Source: an uncultured Caryophanales bacterium (GTDB taxonomy: Bacteria; Bacillota_I; Bacilli_A; RFN20; CAG-288). From it: a stretch of 64,000 nucleotides of DNA. Where the stretch lies: positions 173,094-237,093 of the forward strand of contig CAJMBK010000001.1 in the NCBI GenBank assembly GCA_905211645.1. The letters run 5' to 3'. Under the pieces are notes generated by a model. That model was not told where the DNA came from. It saw only the letters and a list, made by a program, of their open reading frames with translations, and did not search any database. A program made the position numbers and the translations under genes. Each line of letters opens with the position of its first letter. Position 1 is the stretch's first letter. Below are positions 43,457 to 52,413 of the stretch, one piece after another.

Positions 43457-44959
43457 ATGAGTGAATACATTTTAGAGTTTCACAACGTTTCAAAATCTTT
43501 CGGTTCCAACCAAGTTTTAAAGGGTATCAATTTCAAGGTTAGACCTGGTACAGTTCACGCACTTATGGGTGAAAACGGTGCTGGTAAATCAACAATGATG
43601 AAGTGCCTCTTCGGTATTTATGCTAAAGATAGTGGGGAAATCTCCGTTGATGGCAACATCGTTGATTACAAGAACCCAAAGGATGCTCTTGAACATGGTA
43701 TTTCAATGGTTCACCAAGAGTTGAACCAATGCTTGGATAGAACTGTTTTGGATAACTTCTACTTAGGTAGATATCCAACAAACGTTGGTATCGTTGATGA
43801 AACAAAAATGCTTATCAATGCATCAAACACCTTTAAGAGTATCGGTGTTGACGTTGATTTGAAAGCACGTATGAGAACAATGTCAGTTTCTGCACGTCAA
43901 ATGTGCGAAATTGCAAAAGCTGTTAGTTATGATGCTAAAGTTATCATCTTGGATGAGCCTACATCTTCTTTAACAGAAAAAGAAGTCCGTAAGTTATTTA
44001 GTATTATTAAAAACCTCAGAGCGAAAGGTGTTAGTTTCGTTTATATTTCTCACAAGATGGATGAAATCTTCGAAATTTCTGATGATGTCTCTGTCATGCG
44101 TGATGGTCAAATGGTTATGACTAAAGAAACCAAAGATACAGATATGAACGAACTTGTTGCTAAAATGGTTGGTAGATCCTTAGAGAATCGTTTCCCACCA
44201 ATTGACAACAATCCTAGTGAAACAGAAAACATTATTGATGTTCAAAATCTTTCTACAAGATATGATCCTAAACTTGTTGACGTTTCATTTAAGGTTAAAA
44301 AGGGTGAAATTTTTGGAATTTATGGTCTTGTCGGTGCAAGAAGAAGTGAATTGCTTGAAGCTTTATTTGGTATGAGACAGATTGACCGTGGATTAATTAG
44401 ATATAAGAATAAACCTGTTCACTATCGTTCATCAAAAGATGCAATGAGTGATGGTATTGCTTTCGTTACAGAAGAGAGAAAATTCAATGGTTTATTTGGT
44501 GTTGATTCAATCAAGTTTAACACTGCAATTGCTAACTTAGGTGAATATAGAAGCAGACTCGGTTTCCTTTCCGAAAGAAAGATTACCGAAGCAACTATGC
44601 GTCAAGTTAAAAACATGCATACAAAGGTCGCTTCTATCTCCGATCCTATCACAGCCCTTTCTGGTGGTAACCAACAAAAGGTTATTATCGGTCGTTGGTT
44701 GGAAAGAAACCCAGATTTATTACTTCTTGACGAACCTACCAGAGGTATCGACGTTGGTGCTAAGTATGAAATCTATCAACTTATCGTCAACATGGCAAAA
44801 GAAGGTAAATCCTGTATCGTTGTTTCTTCAGAAATGCCAGAAATTTTAGGTATTACAAACCGTATCATGGTCTTAAGTAATGGACGTGTTGCTGGTATTG
44901 TTAATACAAAAGATGCAACTCAAGAGCAGTTACTAGAATTGGCTGCTAAGTATTTATAA
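43457..44959 (+). CDS. Sugar ABC transporter ATPase (MglA-like, two ATPase domains)
   Basis: A 500-residue protein with tandem ATPase domains, as in MglA/RbsA. Domain 1 has Walker A GENGAGKST, signature SVSARQMCEIAKA, Walker B VIILDEPTSSL and switch His ISHKMDE. Domain 2 has the degenerate P-loop GLVGARRSELLEALFG, signature LSGGNQQK and LLLDEPTRGIDVGAK, as usual for this family. AAGGAAGG precedes the ATG; 17 bp separate it from the permease gene. Confidence 0.95.
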   Translation: MSEYILEFHNVSKSFGSNQVLKGINFKVRPGTVHALMGENGAGKSTMMKCLFGIYAKDSGEISVDGNIVDYKNPKDALEHGISMVHQELNQCLDRTVLDNFYLGRYPTNVGIVDETKMLINASNTFKSIGVDVDLKARMRTMSVSARQMCEIAKAVSYDAKVIILDEPTSSLTEKEVRKLFSIIKNLRAKGVSFVYISHKMDEIFEISDDVSVMRDGQMVMTKETKDTDMNELVAKMVGRSLENRFPPIDNNPSETENIIDVQNLSTRYDPKLVDVSFKVKKGEIFGIYGLVGARRSELLEALFGMRQIDRGLIRYKNKPVHYRSSKDAMSDGIAFVTEERKFNGLFGVDSIKFNTAIANLGEYRSRLGFLSERKITEATMRQVKNMHTKVASISDPITALSGGNQQKVIIGRWLERNPDLLLLDEPTRGIDVGAKYEIYQLIVNMAKEGKSCIVVSSEMPEILGITNRIMVLSNGRVAGIVNTKDATQEQLLELAAKYL

Positions 44960-44975
44960 GGAAGGAAGATTATAA

Positions 44976-47366
44976 ATGACTGATTCAAAGAATCTTATGT
45001 CCAATGAATACTTAACCAAAGTTGAAAGCTACGCAGAGAAAATTGCAGCTTTAACAGCCGATGGTGAGGTTAAATTGGAGGCTCTTCAACGTCAAGTAAA
45101 CGTCATTAGAAGAGATAAGTCAATTTCAATCGATGAGCAAGAGAAACTCTTTGCACAACTCAATCCTGAAATTGAAAAAGCTAATGCTTTTAAGGCAGAA
45201 CATGCTACTGAATTAGCAGGTCTTAGAGCAGAAGCCTTAGAGTATATCAACTCTAACTTAAATCCTATTATTAATGAAAAAGGTGCTAACTTAACTGCTC
45301 ATGAAAATGAGATTGCCGCTTTCAATCAAACATGTGGTTCTACAAAAGTTACTATTAAGAACAAACTCAATGAATTGAAGCAACAATTGAATAAGATCAA
45401 AGCAGATTGCGCTGCTGAAGCTTCTACAGTTAAGGGTACAACCTATGATGATCAAGTTAAGGTTTGCGATATCAAAGACAAATATGTCAAACCTTACGAA
45501 GAAGCTGAAATTGCCGCTTATGAAGATTGCAAGAAGGTCATGCTCGACTTGCAAGATCAAAGAGAAACTTTATACACATCTGTTAGTAATTCTTACAGAG
45601 AATTCATCGATTATGTCTTATTGAAGTACAATGAATTATCTGTTATCTTTGCAGGTAAACTCCCAGCAAATGAATTATCCATGATCAGAAAAGCAGTTAA
45701 CACATACTGCTCCAAAGTTCAAAAGGGTTACTTCATGAAAGGTGATTTCGAAGAGAATGCAACTAACATTCAAGTCGAAATCGACAAATACCGTTCAGCT
45801 GGTGAAAACAAGATTCAACTCTTAAGAGATAAGCAATCTAAGATCAAAGCTAACAAGGATTATTCTAAAGAAGATAAATCCGCAATGCTTGCAAGACTCT
45901 ACGATGATATGCAAAAAGCTAAGGAAGAATACTATAGAAACAGAATCATGGTTGATGTCTTAAAGGCTGTTGGTATCGGTTTAGTTAAAGTTGGTAACGA
46001 AAGAAATGTTATCGTTAACAAATATGATGGCTTAGTTTCCATTGCTAAAGCTAGAGCATTGCACGAATTGCAAAAACACGTCAATGTCAAAGCTAATCTC
46101 AAGAATGAAGCAGAGTTATCAGAACTCAAGGCTTCTACTGAATTAGGTTCTGACAGAAAGATCATCATCGAAAACAAGGCACACTCAGTAGCCCTTGAAA
46201 GAAAATCCTTCAAGAAGGAAAATGATGAAAAATTCAAACGTGTTCAATTAGCTGTTAAGAGAGCAAACCATGAAGCATTCTTACATGGTCAAACTCTCAT
46301 GACAAACTATAGAAATGGTAAACCTAGCTTAGGTCAAACCATCACACAAAAAGCAAGAAATTATGTATACAATTTCAACTTACAGAAGTTCTTAATTAAA
46401 AACGCAATTTACATAATTATTGTTCTTTTCTTCATTGTCTGTGCTATTATTTCACCTAACTTAGTTTCAACCAGATCCCTAATGAACATTTTGTCCAATA
46501 CTGCAATTCGTTTATTCTACTCATTAGGTGTTGCAGGTTTAATTCTTTTGGCTGGTACAGATTTATCTGTTGGTCGTATGATCGGTATGGGTGCCGTTTT
46601 ATCTACAATGATGTTGCAAGCACCAGGAAAATCATATACATTTATGGGAATTACTTTCCAGTCAGCTAATCTTGGTTTTGCTGGACAATTAATTTTAGCC
46701 TTCTTACTCCCTCTTGTTCTCTGCACATTGTTCTCAACCGTTGCCGGATTCTTCACTGCTAAGTTCAAGATGCACCCATTTATTTCAACACTTGGTACAC
46801 AATTGATTATCTATGGTAGTTTAGCATCTGCAACAAGAGCAAATTCAACTTCAGCAATTGATAGTTCTTTCACTAATGTTGTTACATTTGGAACAAAATA
46901 TTATTTAGGTATTATTGTTTTTGCTATTATTGCTCTTATTATTGTTTGGATAATTTGGAATAAGACAAGATTCGGTAAGAACTTATACGCAGTTGGTGGT
47001 AATGCTGAGGCAGCAGCTGTTAGTGGTATTTCAGTCTTTAAGATCACATTATTAGCCTTCGTTATGGCAGGTATCTTATATGGTTGCGGTTCTTTCTTCG
47101 AAGGTGTTTGGGTTGGTACCGCAAACTCAACATATGGTTATGGTTATGAATTGAATGCTATTGCTGCTTGCGTCGTCGGTGGTGTTTCATTCAACGGTGG
47201 TATTGGTTCCATTGGTGGTGTTGTCTTCGGTACATTGTTGTTTGAAATGTTACAAGTTTGTTTCACATTCCTTGGTTTGGATACAAACGCAACATTCATC
47301 TTCAAAGGTATCATCATTCTTGCCGCAGTCACACTCGACTCCCTCAAGTACATCAAGAAGAAATAA
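44976..47366 (+). CDS. MglC-like sugar permease with ~470-residue soluble N-terminal extension
   Basis: A 796-residue protein. The last 320 residues are a BPD_transp_2 permease: first membrane helix at about residue 477, LLAGTDLSVGRMIGMGA, KMHPFISTLGTQLI, RFGKNLYAVGGNAEAAAVSGI and VVGGVSFNGGIGSIGG. The first ~470 residues have no membrane segment; they are charged, helix-rich and predicted coiled coil (EEKLF..L..EIEKA-type repeats, KSISIDEQEK near residue 50 and KDYSKEDK near 300). Normal MglC is about 330 residues. GAAGGAAG precedes the ATG, the reading frame is unbroken, and codon use is uniform, so the extension looks real. Confidence 0.92.
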   Translation: MTDSKNLMSNEYLTKVESYAEKIAALTADGEVKLEALQRQVNVIRRDKSISIDEQEKLFAQLNPEIEKANAFKAEHATELAGLRAEALEYINSNLNPIINEKGANLTAHENEIAAFNQTCGSTKVTIKNKLNELKQQLNKIKADCAAEASTVKGTTYDDQVKVCDIKDKYVKPYEEAEIAAYEDCKKVMLDLQDQRETLYTSVSNSYREFIDYVLLKYNELSVIFAGKLPANELSMIRKAVNTYCSKVQKGYFMKGDFEENATNIQVEIDKYRSAGENKIQLLRDKQSKIKANKDYSKEDKSAMLARLYDDMQKAKEEYYRNRIMVDVLKAVGIGLVKVGNERNVIVNKYDGLVSIAKARALHELQKHVNVKANLKNEAELSELKASTELGSDRKIIIENKAHSVALERKSFKKENDEKFKRVQLAVKRANHEAFLHGQTLMTNYRNGKPSLGQTITQKARNYVYNFNLQKFLIKNAIYIIIVLFFIVCAIISPNLVSTRSLMNILSNTAIRLFYSLGVAGLILLAGTDLSVGRMIGMGAVLSTMMLQAPGKSYTFMGITFQSANLGFAGQLILAFLLPLVLCTLFSTVAGFFTAKFKMHPFISTLGTQLIIYGSLASATRANSTSAIDSSFTNVVTFGTKYYLGIIVFAIIALIIVWIIWNKTRFGKNLYAVGGNAEAAAVSGISVFKITLLAFVMAGILYGCGSFFEGVWVGTANSTYGYGYELNAIAACVVGGVSFNGGIGSIGGVVFGTLLFEMLQVCFTFLGLDTNATFIFKGIIILAAVTLDSLKYIKKK

Positions 47367-47400
47367 TAAGAAATTTAAAACAATCAATTATCGTTACTAT

Positions 47401-47427
47401 AATCGCTGGGTTTCCAGCGATTTTTTA
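47401..47427 (+). terminator. Terminator of the sugar transporter operon
   Basis: AATCGCTGG and CCAGCGATT form a perfect 9-bp stem with a four-base loop, followed by four Ts. Confidence 0.9.
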
Positions 47428-47473
47428 TTGTTTCTAGATATATTTAAATGTTTCAAAGAATTAAAATATTAGC

Positions 47474-48205
47474 ATGAAAAAAATGTTCAACATAAATTAT
47501 TTTTACTTTGTTTGTCTATGTTTTCTAGGTGGAATTCTTGATACCTTTTCATTGAATTACAAAGGGCAAGTCTTCTCACTTATTCAAACGGGTAATCTTA
47601 TTAAAAGTATCATGAATTATGTTTCTGGAAATTTCGATATCGCTAATTTCTGCATGATATTATTTGCGGTTTTCGTAGTTTCTTGTTTTATATTATTCAT
47701 AGTTTTTAACTATTTAAGAAAGAAGAATGTGAAGATGGAAATCTTGGTCCCAATTCTAATTATAATCTGTTTAATTCCATCATTTGTATTAACAACACAT
47801 AGTGAATCGGAGATGAATTTAACAAATATACTCTGCGGAACATTCCTTTCCGTTGCCGGAGCAATTCTATTTTCATCATTCACAAAGGTTAATTCAATCA
47901 ACGCAACAAATACGATGATGACAGCAAATTCTAAAAAGATGATGGAGAATTTAGCTGAATTCACCATTTCAAAGAATAAAGAGAAGTTATATAACTTTGT
48001 TTTGTACTTTATCTTACTCATCACATTCTCATTAGGAGTTTTATCTGTAGCACTCTGCTACAACCTTATTGAAGACGTGACTATTGGATATTACATAAAC
48101 ATTGGAATCATATTATTTACATTAGTTGTTTTACTAACTTTAGGCTTAACAATTCATTTAAAGAAGGAGAAAGAAGATGTTGGATGCAAAGAAATTAGAG
48201 ATTGA
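47474..48205 (+). CDS. DUF1275/YoaK-like membrane protein
   Basis: A 243-residue membrane protein with about six hydrophobic helices. The N terminus FLGGILDTFSLNYKGQVFSLIQTGNLIKSIM fits the YoaK (DUF1275) family start, in which D and TGN motifs are conserved. Function of the family is unclear. A TAAAAT box lies only six bases before the ATG, with no ribosome site, so the message may be leaderless. It overlaps the next gene by 29 bp. Confidence 0.78.
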   Translation: MKKMFNINYFYFVCLCFLGGILDTFSLNYKGQVFSLIQTGNLIKSIMNYVSGNFDIANFCMILFAVFVVSCFILFIVFNYLRKKNVKMEILVPILIIICLIPSFVLTTHSESEMNLTNILCGTFLSVAGAILFSSFTKVNSINATNTMMTANSKKMMENLAEFTISKNKEKLYNFVLYFILLITFSLGVLSVALCYNLIEDVTIGYYINIGIILFTLVVLLTLGLTIHLKKEKEDVGCKEIRD

Positions 48206-49559
48206 TAATTTGATTGAAAAGCAAAGAAAATATTTCTACACCGAAGAGACAAAAAATTTATCATTCAGAAAAGAGCAACTTAAAAAACTATATTCATTAA
48301 TTAGAAATAATCAAGAAACCATTTTAGAAGCACTCAAAAAAGATTTGGGTAAATCTTACAGGGAAGGTTATCTTTCTGAAGTCAGTATGTGTTTGATGGA
48401 AATCACACATGTGCTTAAGCATTTAAATAAATATGCAAAAAGAATTAGAGTTAAAAATAATATCTCAACAATGTTTTCCAAATCCTATTTGTACAAGGAA
48501 CCTTTAGGAGTCAATTACATCATTGCACCATTTAATTATCCATTCCAATTAGCAATTATTCCTTTAATTGATTCGATGGCTGCCGGTAATACAAACATTT
48601 TGAGATTATCCGATAAATCTAAATTCACAAAAGAAGTAATTACCAAATTACTTAATGAAAATTTTGATGAGAAATACATCAAGGTTTTAGATTTAACTCA
48701 TGAAGAATCTAACTATTTAACTTCAAATAAGATTGACCATGTTTTCTTCACTGGCTCTACTGGTGTTGGTAAGAATATCATGAAACTTGCCAGTGAAAAC
48801 TTAACTAAAGTTAGTTTGGAATTAGGTGGGAAATCTCCATGTATTGTCTTAAAAGATTGCAACTTAAAAGATGCTGCAAGAAAGATTGTCTTTGGTAAAT
48901 TTTTAAATGTCGGTCAAACATGCGTTGCTGCTGACCATATCTTAGTTGAAAAATCGTTTAGAGATGAACTTATTTTTGCTATTAAAGAAGAATTAAATCA
49001 TGCTTTTGGTGTTGAACCATTAAAAAATGAATTCTACGGAAAGATCATTGATAAACATGCTTTTGATAGATTAGTAAGTTATTTAAATGATGGAAAAATC
49101 GTTCATGGTGGTAAGTATGATGATCTAACTTTGAAGATTGAACCAACAATTTTGGTTGATATCAAAGAAGGTTCTAAACTTGATACCGATGAAATCTTTG
49201 GACCAATTCTTCCTATTTATACTTTTGAAAAAGAGGAGGAAATATTCACTTTTGAAAAGAATTACAACCATCCACTTGCTTTCTATATTTTCACAAAAAA
49301 TACAAAACTTGCTGAGAAAGTCTTGAATAAATTCTCGTTTGGTGGCGGTTGTTTAAACGATTGTATTGCCCATATGATCAACGATAATTTACCTTTTGGA
49401 GGTATTAATTATTCTGGATTAAATAACTATCATGGTGAGTATGGTTTCAATACATTCTCACATTTAAAACCTATATTAAAAAGTGGAAATATAAGCATTA
49501 AACTTAGATTTCCACCTTATGATGACGATATCGAGTTGGCATCTAAATTACTTAAGTAA
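48177..49559 (+). CDS. Aldehyde dehydrogenase (class 3-like)
   Basis: A 460-residue NAD(P)-dependent aldehyde dehydrogenase of the compact class 3 type. Visible motifs are IAPFNYPFQLAI, FFTGSTGVGKNIM, the general base in LELGGKSPCIV, the nucleophile Cys in NVGQTCVAADH, and DEIFGPILPIYTF. A hydrophobic C-terminal extension like that of membrane ALDH3 is not evident. The start overlaps the DUF1275 gene, with GAAGGAG upstream. Ends one base from the stop of convergent uppP. Confidence 0.93.
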   Translation: MLDAKKLEIDNLIEKQRKYFYTEETKNLSFRKEQLKKLYSLIRNNQETILEALKKDLGKSYREGYLSEVSMCLMEITHVLKHLNKYAKRIRVKNNISTMFSKSYLYKEPLGVNYIIAPFNYPFQLAIIPLIDSMAAGNTNILRLSDKSKFTKEVITKLLNENFDEKYIKVLDLTHEESNYLTSNKIDHVFFTGSTGVGKNIMKLASENLTKVSLELGGKSPCIVLKDCNLKDAARKIVFGKFLNVGQTCVAADHILVEKSFRDELIFAIKEELNHAFGVEPLKNEFYGKIIDKHAFDRLVSYLNDGKIVHGGKYDDLTLKIEPTILVDIKEGSKLDTDEIFGPILPIYTFEKEEEIFTFEKNYNHPLAFYIFTKNTKLAEKVLNKFSFGGGCLNDCIAHMINDNLPFGGINYSGLNNYHGEYGFNTFSHLKPILKSGNISIKLRFPPYDDDIELASKLLK

Positions 49560-49560
49560 T

Positions 49561-50442
49561 CTACGCCAAACTTACAAACGAGAAGCCAAAGTAACCTAAC
49601 ACAACCAGTCCAATTACTATACGGTAAATACCGAAGACTTCGAAATTATGTTTCTTGATGTAAAGCATCAAGTATTTGATAACAAATATTGAAACGATAA
49701 ATGCGCTCAAGGTTCCAAAGATAAGAATTGATAATTCGTTAGTTGTGAAACTGAAACCGAATTTGATAAGTTTAAGTAATGAGGAACCTAACATTGCAGG
49801 AATTGCTAAGAAGAATGTAAATTCTGCTGAGCAACTTCTAGTGATTCCAAGGATCAATCCAGCAAGGATCGTTGCACCGGATCTACTTGTTCCAGGAAAT
49901 ACTGCAGCAATCATTTGGAAAAGACCGATAATAATAACTTGAGTAAATGTGATATCACTTATTTCTTTATAAATTCCACTTCCTTTTCTGGAAAGATTGA
50001 GTTTATTAAGAGTAAGTGATTTTCTATTTTCAACAAGGATGAAGAAAACACCAAATAAGATCAACATTATTCCAACAACAGTTGGATTGTAGAAGTATTT
50101 ATTTAAATAATCATCTAGGAATAAACCAACTACAGCAGCAGGAATTGTGGCAATTGCTATTTTAACCCACATCATGAGCTTAGGTTTTGACCAGAAATGC
50201 TCACCTGTAGTTTTATTTACATCCCATGGAACGATTTTCTTCCAGTAGTAAACAATAACCGCAAGAATTGCACCAAGTTGAACAACAACTAGGAACATCT
50301 CCCAGAACTCTTTGCTGACATCCATTTTCATGAATTCATTTAAAAGAATCATGTGACCAGTTGAAGAGACAGGAAGCCATTCGGTTATTCCTTCAACGAT
50401 TCCGTATATTATTGCTTTAATAATGTCGATAATATTTGTCAT
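49561..50442 (-). CDS. uppP: Undecaprenyl-diphosphatase
   Basis: A 293-residue polytopic membrane protein (BacA/UppP) that recycles undecaprenyl diphosphate for wall synthesis. Both active-site motifs are present: EGITEWLPVSSTGHMIL near the N terminus and PGTSRSGATILAG. TATAAT (50451-50456, minus strand) lies eight bases before the ATG with no Shine-Dalgarno sequence, another possible nearly leaderless start, although transcription may also read through from the upstream gene. Confidence 0.96.
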   Translation of the reverse strand: MTNIIDIIKAIIYGIVEGITEWLPVSSTGHMILLNEFMKMDVSKEFWEMFLVVVQLGAILAVIVYYWKKIVPWDVNKTTGEHFWSKPKLMMWVKIAIATIPAAVVGLFLDDYLNKYFYNPTVVGIMLILFGVFFILVENRKSLTLNKLNLSRKGSGIYKEISDITFTQVIIIGLFQMIAAVFPGTSRSGATILAGLILGITRSCSAEFTFFLAIPAMLGSSLLKLIKFGFSFTTNELSILIFGTLSAFIVSIFVIKYLMLYIKKHNFEVFGIYRIVIGLVVLGYFGFSFVSLA

Positions 50443-50461
50443 ATTGCACTATTATATCTTT

Positions 50462-51235
50462 TTAAAGAATAATTTTCTCCTCGTTAAAAAGAAGTTTTAA
50501 ATGCTCTTGATACAATTTAACGATATCTTTTTGAGTTCCAATTTCTTGATGACCAAAAACTACTTTCTCAGTTTCATAGGAAAGAAGTTGTGTGAAAAAG
50601 TCCACAAGTTGCTCTTTGGTGTAGTCATGCAAGACATCGAAAACATCGTAGTAGCAACTATCGCCAACAAAGATAATTTGATCTTCCAAGATATAAACAA
50701 TAGTTGTATCTCTGGAGTGGTTGGAGTTATTTTGATTGATTAAAAAGACATGAACAATATCATCTTTTCCTAATTCGACACGGAATTCGTCAATGATTTT
50801 GTTGTAGATGATGTTATCTGTTTTGATTTTAATTTGAGATAAATCATCATGGTATTCACCATAAATTGCATTGACTGCAAAAAATGGTAAATCATTATTT
50901 TCGATAATTTTATTTAAACCTTTTGTTGAATGCCAATCAAGTTTTGAAAGTCTGACTAACTCTTCTTGAGTTCTATTGTTAACATAGAATGGAATATCGT
51001 AATATGTCATTCCAAAAGAGTGGTCATAGTGAGAATGAGTGATAGTTCCTGCAACAGGATAAGGAAGGTTAGCTTTATCCAATTCTTGGTAAAGAATATC
51101 TTTCTGTTTCTTAGAGAATCCAGCATCGATTAAAAAAGGTTTATTATCATCGGAAATTACATAACCTAAATAAGGATATCCTTTGTAAGAGATATCCTCA
51201 AGAACATAAACGTGTTTGGAAATTTGCTTAAACAT
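50462..51235 (-). CDS. Metallo-beta-lactamase-fold hydrolase
   Basis: A 257-residue cytosolic hydrolase. The metal motif THSHYDHSFGM, the Asp in FVGDSCYYD and the last His in FGHQEIGT (near the C terminus) match the MBL fold. An interspersed SRDTTIVY segment precedes the Asp strand. It may be a glyoxalase II- or lactonase-type enzyme; no specific role can be read. Start overlaps the Fe-ADH stop (TAATG), so translation is coupled. Confidence 0.85.
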   Translation of the reverse strand: MFKQISKHVYVLEDISYKGYPYLGYVISDDNKPFLIDAGFSKKQKDILYQELDKANLPYPVAGTITHSHYDHSFGMTYYDIPFYVNNRTQEELVRLSKLDWHSTKGLNKIIENNDLPFFAVNAIYGEYHDDLSQIKIKTDNIIYNKIIDEFRVELGKDDIVHVFLINQNNSNHSRDTTIVYILEDQIIFVGDSCYYDVFDVLHDYTKEQLVDFFTQLLSYETEKVVFGHQEIGTQKDIVKLYQEHLKLLFNEEKIIL

Positions 51236-52398
51236 TAGAAACTTTCCTTCAAAATTTCTAATATTTCTTCCTTGGTCATAGGCTTGTAAGCAACTGGATT
51301 AATATCAGCACTACCAGCGATTAAAGGAAGCATTTCTTCTGTGCAACCCAAAGATTGTAAGTGAACTTTTAACTTGTTATTAGCCATAAATTGTTCAAGT
51401 CTGTTGATACCTTCTTGGGCGATTTCTTCATCGGATTTGCCAGTTGGGTTAACATTCCAAACATTGACTGCAAACTTAACAAATTGAGGTAAACCGTACT
51501 TATAAACATGTCTGTAATAAGCAACTGAAATTGCTGCAAGACCCATACCGTGAGCACAGTCTGTGTAAGCAGAGATTTGATGTTCAATTGAGTGAACTTC
51601 CCAGTCTTGAGTCTTGGATAAACCGACAAGTCTATTTAAAGCCATAGTCGAAGTCCACATGATGTTACTTCTTGCCGAGTAATCTTTAGGATTCTTGATG
51701 CAGAGAGGTGTGTTATGAATTAAGCATCTCATCAAACCTTCGAGTAAGTAATCGGAAACTGAATCTTCATTATCTGAGAAATATTGTTCCATCAAGTGCG
51801 AAAAGATATCAAAGATACCTGAAAGCATTTGATATTCAGAAACTGTGTAAGTATATTCTGGGTCAAGAATTGAGAATTGAGGAATATTCTTATCTTCGAA
51901 AACGTGACCTTTCTTGAGTTTGACATCATTATTTGTGATTACGGAACCACCATTCATTTCGCTACCGGTACCAGTCATAGTTAAAATTGTTCCAATTGGA
52001 ATAACTTTGTTCTTAATTGGATTACCTTCAATCCAGAAGTAATTCCAGCTATCTTCTTGATAGGTGCTTGCTGCGATTGCTTTTGCACAGTCGATAACGG
52101 AACCGCCACCGACTGCTAAGATTAAATCGATGTTGTTATCTTTACAAATCTTACAAGCTTCTTGCACTTTTTCGTAGGTTGGGTTAGGCATGACCTTGTC
52201 ACAGACAAAGACTTCTTTACCAGCTTTATTCAATATTTCCATGACTTTGTCATATAAGCCAATCTTTTTAATTGACGAGAAACCGAAAAGGAAGAGAACT
52301 TTCTTTCCGTATTTTGCTAATTCTTTTTCTAAATTTTCAATAGAGTTCTTACCGAAATAAATTCTAGTTGGGCAATAAAATTCGAAATTTTGATTCAT
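51235..52398 (-). CDS. Iron-containing alcohol dehydrogenase
   Basis: A 387-residue group III alcohol dehydrogenase, closest in look to the NADPH-linked butanol dehydrogenase/YugJ-type enzymes (FYCPTRIYFGKNSIE N terminus). The nucleotide loop is AVGGGSVIDCAKAIA. Metal ligands are Asp in SILDPEY-adjacent sequence, His in IFSHLMEQYF, and two His in the HSIEHQISAYTDCAHG segment. It likely reduces aldehydes during fermentation, and sits next to a PLP enzyme and an MBL hydrolase. Confidence 0.93.
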   Translation of the reverse strand: MNQNFEFYCPTRIYFGKNSIENLEKELAKYGKKVLFLFGFSSIKKIGLYDKVMEILNKAGKEVFVCDKVMPNPTYEKVQEACKICKDNNIDLILAVGGGSVIDCAKAIAASTYQEDSWNYFWIEGNPIKNKVIPIGTILTMTGTGSEMNGGSVITNNDVKLKKGHVFEDKNIPQFSILDPEYTYTVSEYQMLSGIFDIFSHLMEQYFSDNEDSVSDYLLEGLMRCLIHNTPLCIKNPKDYSARSNIMWTSTMALNRLVGLSKTQDWEVHSIEHQISAYTDCAHGMGLAAISVAYYRHVYKYGLPQFVKFAVNVWNVNPTGKSDEEIAQEGINRLEQFMANNKLKVHLQSLGCTEEMLPLIAGSADINPVAYKPMTKEEILEILKESF

Positions 52399-52413
52399 AT
52401 TCTTTTAACCTCC

